Notes under the pieces: generated by a model | Databases searched by the model: none | Told to the model about the DNA's origin: nothing | Seen by the model: only the letters and a program-made list of their open reading frames with translations | Made by a program: the position numbers and the translations under genes | Assembly (NCBI GenBank): GCA_934373375.1 | Contig: CAKROP010000158.1 | Location: forward strand, 1 to 5,614 | Direction: 5' to 3' | From: an uncultured Anaerosacchariphilus sp. | GTDB taxonomy: Bacteria > Bacillota > Clostridia > Lachnospirales > Lachnospiraceae | Length of the DNA stretch: 5,614 bases | In this document: piece by piece, positions 1 through 4,627 of the stretch | Layout: the number at the start of each line of letters is the position of its first letter | Numbering within the stretch: position 1 is the stretch's first letter

Positions 1-89
1 AGTTTCTTATTTCCTATCTTAAATGCTATTATTGAAAAAACTGCTACAAGCACTGTAATTATTATAATTGTAATCCAAAATACCTCCAT
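1..89 (-). CDS. Small membrane protein, N-terminal fragment cut by the window edge
   Basis: The first 29 codons are visible, beginning MEVFWITIIIITVLVAVF; the rest lies off the left edge. Residues 4-23 form one continuous hydrophobic helix followed by a basic stretch (K24, K28, K29), as in a single-pass protein or signal anchor. The ATG at 87-89 is preceded on its strand by a purine-rich run (GGGGGGAGAGG) that can serve as a ribosome binding site, and a candidate promoter lies further upstream. Codon use is AT-rich: five of eight isoleucine codons are ATA, unlike the GC-richer genes to the right. I do not recognise the family. A small holin-like or toxin-like peptide, or the start of a longer membrane protein, are both possible. 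Confidence 0.5.
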   Translation of the reverse strand, partial: MEVFWITIIIITVLVAVFSIIAFKIGNKK

Positions 90-120
90 ACCTCTCCCCC
101 CTCTTATGTAATATAAGTGT

Positions 121-149
121 ATGTTATCATAAAATTTGCATTTTGTGAA
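121..149 (-). promoter_or_regulatory. Candidate sigma-A promoter for the small membrane protein at 1-89
   Basis: Read on the minus strand, TTCACA (144-149, five of six matches to TTGACA) is followed after exactly 17 bases by TAACAT (121-126, four of six matches to TATAAT). Transcription would start near 114 and leave a leader of about 25 nt before the ATG at 89. The surrounding DNA is AT-rich, so a chance match is possible. Confidence 0.35.
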
Positions 150-245
150 TATGAGACCACACTATTCCCTCGAACATCATTGCTATAAACTCTCCTTCCA
201 CATTATTCCCAGTCCAACCCGGGCAGATTGTCCTCGAAATCATGT

Positions 246-284
246 AGAAAATGTTCCGTTTCTATTTAGAGAAAATGAACGGAA
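246..284 (-). terminator. Probable terminator of the S8 protease gene
   Basis: On the minus strand TTCCGTT (278-284) pairs with AACGGAA (254-260). Inside this, ATTT and AAAT can add a second short helix around a 5-nt loop. The hairpin is followed by CATTTTCT, a modest T tract. It lies about 38 nt past the TAA at 322-324, the stop codon of the neighbouring protease frame, which is a usual distance. The annotated protease stop (266-268) falls inside the hairpin, suggesting that the extended reading frame is not the original one. The helix is AT-rich and the T tract short, so this is a moderate call. Confidence 0.4.
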
Positions 285-2032
285 ACACTTGATTTTACTG
301 GCTTTCTTCCATGTAACCTTATTATAACGTCCGACCCCCACCCCACCTGGGGATTTGGATACTCCGAAAAGGCCGGCAGGGACCGAGTGCCTTTTTTTAG
401 GTAGGCAATGGCCTTTTCACCGTATAGGTAGGGGTCGTGGCCTTTTGTGATGCCCCACTCCATCAGCAGGGCGGACGCGCCGGTGACGAAGGGGGTGGCA
501 AAGGATGTGCCGGTGGCTTCGGCGTAGGTTCCGCCGGGAGCAGTGGTCAGGATTCGGACGCCGGGGGCGGCAAGGATGGGCTTCTCGCGGAGATCGCGGG
601 TGTTACCGCGGCCGGAGAAATCAGCGTAAGTAAGCGTGCGGCTGTCGTAGGCGCCGACGGCTGCGACACGGCGGGCTGTGGATGGAATCGTGAGGGTGGT
701 GTCTGCAGATGGGTGTAAGAACCGGGTGCCGCCGTTCAGGACGACAGCGTTGGGAAGCCAGATGTGATAACGGCCATCCCGAACCGCTCCGGCGGACAGC
801 ATAAGTGTCCAGACACCGGTGTCCACGTAATCGCCTCGGGGCAGCAGCTCCAGATATATCTCCTGGGACTGGCTGTAGGGCGACGGTTCCCCGTAATACA
901 GCAGAATCTCTGTCTCCTCCAGCAGAAAGCGCTGAGCCCCCAGAACCTTCTGGATTGGTCCGGCTCTTCTCCCGCCCGGGCTTATCAGTGTGATATCAGC
1001 TTCATCCAGATATGATTTCCAGATCTGGATACTGAAAGCGGTTTCGTATTCGCCCACAGCCAGCTCTATCATCTCCGACGTCTGTCGCCGCAGAACACCC
1101 GCAGTGTGCCCGGCTGCATACCCTTCATTTCCCGTACCGATACATATAACAGATTTCCAGACATTGGCGATGTCCGCAATATAGGTTTCCAGAAGGGATG
1201 TGCCGTCATGAGCTCCATAGGTATTGCCGATACTGATATTCACTGCCACGGGCAGGCGAAGCTCCAGTGCCTTTCGAATGCAGTAGTCCAGCCCCTGCAT
1301 CAGCTCCGTGGTCCTGGGGAAGCCGTCCTCCCGGGGCATCCCCAGCTTCACGGCCAGGATCGGACTGCGGCTTGCGATTCCCCGGTAGCGTCCGCCGCTG
1401 GCCCGGCCATTGCCCGCCGCAATGCCGAGAACCCTGGTGCCATGGCCGCTTATATCCCGGCTCGGCACCAGGGCGTAACGCTGCGCCTCCGTCTCTGCCG
1501 TCAACGCTTCGTCGATCTCCCGAGCCGTATATTCCGTGCCGATACGGTAGCCCTCAGGCGGTCTGCCTGGTATCGTCTGATCCCACAGCGCCACAATCCG
1601 CGTTGTACCATCCTCATTTCGAAAATCCGGGTGGGCGTAATCCACCCCCGAATCCAGCAGCGCCACCAGCACGCCCTCCCCGTACAGGCCATACTGCCCG
1701 CTTTGGACCGCCGGAATGCAGGAGGCTGTCTTTCCCTGATTCACAGAGAAAAACAGCCTCTTTGGTTTTTCGATATATTCGATTTCCGGAACGCCTGCCA
1801 GAAGCTCCACCAGATTTTCCGGCACAAGCAGCACTGCATATTCATTCAGAAGCTCCGTCACCGTAATGCCAGCCTGCTGAAGCTCATCCAGCGGCCCGGA
1901 ATATTTCACAATCAGCTCCCAGGTTTTTTCCGCACTGTCGAAGCCTACGTCCAGATTTTCAGAGCGGGCGCGCTCCTGTGGGGTGGCGTCCAGGGCCAGG
2001 TTCAGTACATTTTCTATGGTGGGATTGTTCAT
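266..2032 (-). CDS. Csp-like subtilisin-family (S8) serine protease
   Basis: 588-residue subtilase resembling the clostridial Csp germination proteases, which process the spore cortex hydrolase SleC. Residues 1 to ~95 look like the Csp prodomain (PEIEYIEKPKRLFF near 82-95). The catalytic triad is complete: Asp127 in LLDSGVDYAHPDF, His197 in SGHGT, Ser510 in GTSFATP; Asn302 in GTGNEG is the oxyanion-hole residue. About 208 residues separate Asn302 and Ser510, far more than in plain subtilisins; the insert (~315-450) matches in place and size the jelly-roll domain of CspB. There is no signal peptide, as expected for a protein made inside the cell or forespore. The ATG at 2030-2032 has GGTGAT just upstream. 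The C-terminus is odd: after the conserved NPQVGWG the last 22 residues look foreign, and removing one G from the G5 run (335-339) would give GWGRTL and a TAA at 322-324. The subtilase call is certain; a germination role is inferred, since Clostridia also carry related proteases of unknown duty. Confidence 0.95.
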   Translation of the reverse strand: MNNPTIENVLNLALDATPQERARSENLDVGFDSAEKTWELIVKYSGPLDELQQAGITVTELLNEYAVLLVPENLVELLAGVPEIEYIEKPKRLFFSVNQGKTASCIPAVQSGQYGLYGEGVLVALLDSGVDYAHPDFRNEDGTTRIVALWDQTIPGRPPEGYRIGTEYTAREIDEALTAETEAQRYALVPSRDISGHGTRVLGIAAGNGRASGGRYRGIASRSPILAVKLGMPREDGFPRTTELMQGLDYCIRKALELRLPVAVNISIGNTYGAHDGTSLLETYIADIANVWKSVICIGTGNEGYAAGHTAGVLRRQTSEMIELAVGEYETAFSIQIWKSYLDEADITLISPGGRRAGPIQKVLGAQRFLLEETEILLYYGEPSPYSQSQEIYLELLPRGDYVDTGVWTLMLSAGAVRDGRYHIWLPNAVVLNGGTRFLHPSADTTLTIPSTARRVAAVGAYDSRTLTYADFSGRGNTRDLREKPILAAPGVRILTTAPGGTYAEATGTSFATPFVTGASALLMEWGITKGHDPYLYGEKAIAYLKKGTRSLPAFSEYPNPQVGWGSDVIIRLHGRKPVKSSVSVHFL

Positions 2033-2035
2033 TAA

Positions 2036-2041
2036 ATCACC
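2036..2041 (-). promoter_or_regulatory. Ribosome binding site of the S8 protease
   Basis: GGTGAT on the minus strand matches the 3' part of the full Shine-Dalgarno sequence (AAGGAGGTGATC), and the register places the 16S tail correctly for the ATG at 2032. The site is weaker than those of the neighbouring genes, suggesting modest translation. Confidence 0.5.
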
Positions 2042-2112
2042 ACATTCTCTATTTCTTATTCACAGATTATGCATGATCTATGCCCGGCTCCCTATTTTGC
2101 CATCTACTTATT

Positions 2113-2141
2113 TTAGAAAAAATTATCCTATGCTTTTCTAA
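2113..2141. repeat. AT-rich inverted repeat downstream of aroD
   Basis: TTAGAAAA (2113-2120) and TTTTCTAA (2134-2141) form a perfect 8-bp inverted repeat with a 13-base loop in the 146-bp gap between aroD and the protease gene. It overlaps the -10 and spacer of the candidate protease promoter. It could be a weak aroD terminator, an operator, or chance in AT-rich DNA. No better terminator is visible in the gap. Confidence 0.3.
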
Positions 2142-2150
2142 TTCCATCAA
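2122..2150 (-). promoter_or_regulatory. Candidate promoter for the S8 protease gene
   Basis: On the minus strand TTGATG (2145-2150) and GATAAT (2122-2127) are separated by 17 bases, matching the sigma-A consensus at four and five of six positions. Transcription would start near 2115, leaving a leader of about 80 nt. No convincing sporulation-sigma promoter was found, and read-through from aroD is also possible. Confidence 0.3.
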
Positions 2151-2178
2151 AAGTCAGCACAGCAGATATAAAAGCCTC

Positions 2179-2940
2179 TCACTCCTGCTGCCGCAGCACC
2201 TCCAACGCCGCCTTCAGCTCCGGCACGCTCACCTGCCCCGGCGCGGAAGCTACGCCTGCGCTTCCGAAGGTCATAACGGAGCCGAAGACTTCTCCTGCCA
2301 GACGGCTCACTGCGCCTTTTGCCCCCATGGACATGGTGACAACGGGCTGCTTTGCATACTGCTCCTTCATTTCCCAAGTGGCAGACAGAAGAGTCAGCAC
2401 GTCGCCTGCGTCCCGGGGCATGACCGCAAGCTTCAAAAGATCCGCTCCGCAGTCCTGCATCCGGATTAGCCGGGCAAGGATCTCCTCTTTTGCAGGAGTC
2501 TTTTCGAAATCATGGCTGGAGGCAATCACCTTTACCCCCTGCACCTTTGCCTCCTTGCAGATATCCTGAAGCAGCATCTCTCCCCGGAACAGCTCTACGT
2601 CGATGAGATCCGCCTGTCCGGACATAAGGACCGTCCTTAAAAATGCCGCGTAATCCTCCAGGCTAACACTCTGCTCGCCGCCCTCCTCTTTCGTCCGGAA
2701 GGTCACCAGAAGCGGCAGCTCACCCAGTTCTTTGCGCAGCCACACCAACATGCTTTCCAGTTTTTTCCTGTCAAATACTTCCTCATACCAGTCTGCCCGC
2801 CATTCCGCCAGATCCGGCTCTACCGCTTTCAGTTCCGCCGTCCGAAGCGCAATCTCCTCCCGGGTACGGCCTGTTATCGGAACGCAGATCTTCGGTCTTC
2901 CCTCTCCAAAAACAATCTTTCTTATTTTCACTCGATTCAT
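2179..2940 (-). CDS. aroD: 3-dehydroquinate dehydratase, type I
   Basis: This enzyme converts 3-dehydroquinate to 3-dehydroshikimate, the third step of the shikimate pathway toward aromatic amino acids and folate. The class I type works in the cytoplasm through a Schiff base on lysine. At 253 residues it has the family length, and its numbering coincides with the well-studied Salmonella enzyme: Glu46 and Arg48 (EWRAD), Arg82 (FRTK), catalytic His143 (SSHDF), Schiff-base Lys170 (LLKLAVMP), Arg213 (SRLAGEVFGS), and Ser232 and Gln236 (ASAPGQ). All are present, so it should be active. The ATG at 2938-2940 has AGGAG (2949-2953) 8 nt upstream. The gene stands alone here; no other aro gene is adjacent. 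It diverges from the S1-domain gene across a 123-bp gap and lies upstream of the protease gene on the same strand, without an obvious strong terminator between them. Confidence 0.97.
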   Translation of the reverse strand: MNRVKIRKIVFGEGRPKICVPITGRTREEIALRTAELKAVEPDLAEWRADWYEEVFDRKKLESMLVWLRKELGELPLLVTFRTKEEGGEQSVSLEDYAAFLRTVLMSGQADLIDVELFRGEMLLQDICKEAKVQGVKVIASSHDFEKTPAKEEILARLIRMQDCGADLLKLAVMPRDAGDVLTLLSATWEMKEQYAKQPVVTMSMGAKGAVSRLAGEVFGSVMTFGSAGVASAPGQVSVPELKAALEVLRQQE

Positions 2941-2961
2941 CTATTTTTCTCCTGATTCCGT

Positions 2962-2990
2962 TTGCTTTTTGCACCATTTTACCATATAAT
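2962..2990 (+). promoter_or_regulatory. Candidate promoter for the S1-domain gene
   Basis: A perfect TATAAT lies at 2985-2990. A weak -35 (TTGCTT, 2962-2967) is 17 bases upstream. Transcription would start near 2997, giving a leader of about 65 nt that begins directly at the hairpin at 3001-3026. The -10 lies between the -10 and -35 of the opposing aroD promoter. Confidence 0.5.
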
Positions 2991-3004
2991 AGAACTATTG
3001 GACA
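2976..3004 (-). promoter_or_regulatory. Candidate promoter for aroD
   Basis: On the minus strand TAAAAT (2976-2981, five of six matches) is preceded by TGG (2982-2984), giving an extended -10 of the form TGnTAnAAT. A poor -35 (TGTCCA, 2999-3004) sits 17 bases upstream. The leader would be about 30 nt. This element overlaps the divergent promoter of the S1-domain gene. Confidence 0.45.
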
Positions 3005-3026
3005 GCGGATTTCTCAGAAATCTGTC
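3001..3026 (+). promoter_or_regulatory. 5'-leader hairpin and palindrome before the S1-domain gene
   Basis: GATTTCT-C-AGAAATC (3008-3022) is a perfect 7+1+7 palindrome. As RNA it can fold with C3013 pairing G3017 over a 3-nt loop. GACA (3001-3004) pairs with TGTC (3023-3026) below a 3-nt bulge. It would lie at the very 5' end of the predicted transcript, so it may protect the mRNA or regulate it. As DNA it could equally be an operator. Confidence 0.4.
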
Positions 3027-3050
3027 TGTAATCTGAATTTTATAGGAAAT

Positions 3051-3055
3051 GAGGT
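3051..3055 (+). promoter_or_regulatory. Ribosome binding site that fixes the S1-domain start at 3064
   Basis: GAGGT lies 8 nt before the ATG at 3064. The upstream in-frame ATG at 3049 has only AGGAA with 2 nt spacing and overlaps this site, so it is unlikely to be used. Confidence 0.65.
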
Positions 3056-3063
3056 ATTGGGAA

Positions 3064-3768
3064 ATGGAAGAAAAAACAACAATGGACGATTTCAAGGAAG
3101 AGCTGGAGGCTTCCTTCCAGGATACACAGGAGAATGATGTGGCTGACATCACAGATCCGGCGTGGCAGACTCTGGTACAGTATCTGGAGGACAAGACCGT
3201 TCTCACCGTAAAAATCGGCGGCATTGTCAAGTCCGGCGTAGTCGCTTACGTAGAAGGGATCCGCGGCTTTATCCCGGCTTCCAAGCTTTCTCTGGGCTAT
3301 GTGGAGAATCTGGAGGACTGGCTGAATAAGAAGATCCAGGTACAGGTTATCACTGCAGATCCGGAGAACCAGAAGCTGGTTCTCTCCGCAAGAGAGCTGC
3401 TTCGCGAAAAGGCTGCAGAGGAACGTCGGTCAAAGCTGGCCAGCGTACAGGTCGGTCTGGTAGCGGAAGGAAAGGTCGAGAGTATCCAGCCCTACGGCGC
3501 ATTCATCGATCTGGGCGACGGTCTCTCCGGACTGGTACATGTATCCCAGATTTCCGAAAAGCGTATCAAGAGCCCGGACGTAGTCCTGAAGGTCGGCGAC
3601 ACCGTAAAGGTAAAGGTTATCGCTATCAAGGACGGTAAGCTGTCCCTGAGCATGAAGGCCCTGAACGAAACCGCTGCGGAAGATCTTCCGGAAGAAAAAA
3701 TCGAAATCCCGAAGGCGGAGGAGCTGACTACCACCCTGGGAGACCTTTTCAAGAATATTAAGCTGTAA
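3064..3768 (+). CDS. RNA-binding protein with two S1 domains
   Basis: 234 residues with two S1 (OB-fold) RNA-binding domains. The first, ~44-110, is the more divergent copy (VVAYVEGIRGFIPASKL). The second, ~130-199, is canonical: EGKVESIQPYGAFIDLGDGLSGLVHVSQIS, then VGDTVKVKVIAI and KLSLSMKAL. An acidic N-terminal tail (MDDFKEELEASF) and an acidic linker near 204-220 flank them; the protein ends GDLFKNIKL. No catalytic domain or membrane segment is visible, so it should be cytoplasmic and bind single-stranded RNA, perhaps in translation or RNA turnover. It is far shorter than ribosomal protein S1 and resembles the short ribosomal-S1-like proteins of Clostridia, but is not assigned to RpsA or to the YabR/YugI general stress type. 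The start at 3064 is chosen for its well-spaced GAGGT; an in-frame ATG at 3049 would add five residues. The gene is a single unit with its own promoter and strong terminator. Confidence 0.93.
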   Translation: MEEKTTMDDFKEELEASFQDTQENDVADITDPAWQTLVQYLEDKTVLTVKIGGIVKSGVVAYVEGIRGFIPASKLSLGYVENLEDWLNKKIQVQVITADPENQKLVLSARELLREKAAEERRSKLASVQVGLVAEGKVESIQPYGAFIDLGDGLSGLVHVSQISEKRIKSPDVVLKVGDTVKVKVIAIKDGKLSLSMKALNETAAEDLPEEKIEIPKAEELTTTLGDLFKNIKL

Positions 3769-3769
3769 A

Positions 3770-3824
3770 AAATAGAAGTAAAAAGCGAAGGCATTTTGGG
3801 TGCCTTCGCTTTTTGCTTCTATTT
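3770..3824. terminator. Strong two-way terminator between convergent genes
   Basis: Positions 3770-3793 pair with 3801-3824 around a 7-nt loop (TTTTGGG). The core is AAAAAGCGAAGGCA against TGCCTTCGCTTTTT, with an outer AAATAGAAG/CTTCTATTT arm. In plus-strand RNA the only irregularity is a U-G wobble (3779/3815), giving an unbroken 24-bp helix. The T5 tracts on both sides of the GC-rich core make it a Rho-independent terminator in either direction. It serves the S1-domain gene (stop at 3768) and the operon ending at 3843. Confidence 0.93.
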
Positions 3825-3842
3825 GATTCTGGATATTCGGTA

Positions 3843-4379
3843 TCAGGAAATAGAGACCTGACCGGTGAAGGTCATAATGCCGAACCACAGCAGGAACACA
3901 GCAAAAGCGAAGAAAAGGAATCCTCCGAAAACGGGCTTTCGAGGTCTGTCTTCCGTAATGCGGCCGGGCTGTTTGGGGTCATAATATCCCACCACCTGCC
4001 GCCCCAGCTCCCGCTTGCCGGACACCGTCTGACGGCTTGCGTAGCGGTAGGTCCTGCCATTTACAGTGTACTCATAGGTTGGAAGATAGACCGTCTCCCG
4101 GCGCAGCCGATCACTGCCGTCCTCCTGGTGCTCCCACCTTTCATCGACCGATTCCTCGATCCATACCACCTTCATCATCGTGGTGCCCGTGTACCGCCGC
4201 ACGTCATCCTCGTATCCCTTCCATACGCCTTTCCGCTGGCGGACCCCGAGCCATGCCACAAGCACAGCCCCGAGAACAAAGCCGGTTCCCGCTGTAATAT
4301 ACCGCGTATATTCCACGGGCCATGCCACAAGCACTACCGCAAGAATGAAACCGATCACGATTACTTTCATACTCTTCAT
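3843..4379 (-). CDS. DUF3592-like membrane protein with a duplicated transmembrane helix
   Basis: 178 residues. Two hydrophobic helices lie near 5-21 and 28-46, and a third near 151-171. Between them, ~50-148 is a polar domain with the look of DUF3592: TVYLPTYEYTVNGRTYRYAS, then GRQVVGYYDPKQPGRI, the usual G-x-x-V-x-V-x-Y-[ND]-P-x-x-P ending. Function is unknown; DUF3592 proteins are thought to sit in the membrane with this domain exposed. Helices 1 and 2 are near copies (GFILAVVLVAW and GFVLGAVLVAW) encoded partly by an identical 15-bp repeat. The ATG at 4377-4379 is chosen for AAGGAGG 4 nt upstream (4384-4390); the open frame continues to 4487, but those 36 extra residues are hydrophilic, overlap the upstream gene and have no ribosome site. 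An ATG three codons inside is an alternative. It is the last gene of the operon, ending 19 bp before the two-way terminator. Confidence 0.75.
   Translation of the reverse strand: MKSMKVIVIGFILAVVLVAWPVEYTRYITAGTGFVLGAVLVAWLGVRQRKGVWKGYEDDVRRYTGTTMMKVVWIEESVDERWEHQEDGSDRLRRETVYLPTYEYTVNGRTYRYASRQTVSGKRELGRQVVGYYDPKQPGRITEDRPRKPVFGGFLFFAFAVFLLWFGIMTFTGQVSIS
4251..4334. repeat. 15-bp direct repeat encoding VLVAW in two helices
   Basis: CCATGCCACAAGCAC occurs at 4251-4265 and 4320-4334, 69 bp (23 codons) apart and in the same frame of the DUF3592-like gene. On the coding strand both copies read GTG CTT GTG GCA TGG. The six codons before each copy also encode similar residues with different bases, consistent with an old in-frame duplication. 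Confidence 0.7.
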
Positions 4380-4383
4380 ACGT

Positions 4384-4390
4384 CCTCCTT
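4384..4390 (-). promoter_or_regulatory. Ribosome binding site of the DUF3592-like gene
   Basis: AAGGAGG on the minus strand, 4 nt before the ATG at 4379. It decides that start over the longer open frame. A 5-bp GC hairpin (CCGCC 4395-4399 with GGCGG 4403-4407) stands immediately upstream and might modulate its access. Confidence 0.7.
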
Positions 4391-4417
4391 CCTGCCGCCA
4401 TGGGCGGGGATTCCTTT

Positions 4418-4612
4418 TTACGATACCGGCGGTTGGTTCCGCACGGCATCCACAAACAAAATGGTCAGTCCAATATAAGCGGCACATACCACTGCCAGCA
4501 GGACGCAGAGCATAACGCAGACGATTTGAACCGGTTTCCGCAGGTAATGTCGGGAGAGACCAATTCCCAGCAACGACAGTAACAGCAGCACAACAGCGAG
4601 CCCAAAAGGCAT
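4418..4612 (-). CDS. Small two-helix membrane protein
   Basis: 64 residues, almost wholly hydrophobic. Helix 1 is near 3-20 (FGLAVVLLLLSLLGIGL), followed by a basic turn (SRHYLRKP). Helix 2 is near 31-54 (IVCVMLCVLLAVVCAAYIGLTI), followed by a short tail ending NQPPVS. Charges at the turn suggest that both ends lie outside and the loop inside. The ATG at 4610-4612 is chosen because a full AAGGAGG (4621-4627) lies 8 nt upstream; a GTG at 4621 overlaps that site and can be set aside. The gap to the preceding DUF3137-like gene is 14 bp and the ribosome site touches its stop codon, so translation is probably coupled. The DUF3592-like gene starts 38 bp after its stop. The family is not recognised; partnership with its two membrane neighbours is inferred only from the operon. 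Confidence 0.72.
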   Translation of the reverse strand: MPFGLAVVLLLLSLLGIGLSRHYLRKPVQIVCVMLCVLLAVVCAAYIGLTILFVDAVRNQPPVS

Positions 4613-4620
4613 ATACCCCA

Positions 4621-4627
4621 CCTCCTT
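4621..4627 (-). promoter_or_regulatory. Ribosome binding site of the small membrane protein
   Basis: AAGGAGG on the minus strand, 8 nt before the ATG at 4612. Its first base is also the last base of the TAA stop (4627-4629) of the DUF3137-like gene, an arrangement typical of translational coupling. Confidence 0.75.

Noticed and set aside
136..327. Plus-strand open frame of 63 codons in the left intergenic region
   Set aside because: It starts with TTG, has no ribosome site, gives a low-complexity-free but family-less peptide, and overlaps the probable protease terminator.
1106..2035. Long plus-strand open frame (309 codons) antisense to the protease
   Set aside because: The protease strand has an intact triad and domain order. 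The antisense peptide is rich in Arg, His and Pro with no domain, which is typical of a shadow frame in GC-rich DNA.
2049..2090. Possible sporulation sigma-E promoter (GCATAATCT) upstream of the protease
   Set aside because: The -10 matches the sigma-E pattern only partly and no fitting -35 lies at the right distance.
2244..2266. 7-bp inverted repeat CGGAAGC/GCTTCCG inside aroD
   Set aside because: It falls on codons for the conserved FGSAGVASAPGQ active-site segment, so protein constraint explains the bases. There is no T tract.
4380..4487. 36-codon N-terminal extension of the DUF3592-like protein
   Set aside because: It overlaps the small membrane gene, is hydrophilic, and lacks a ribosome site, while AAGGAGG precedes the internal ATG at 4379.
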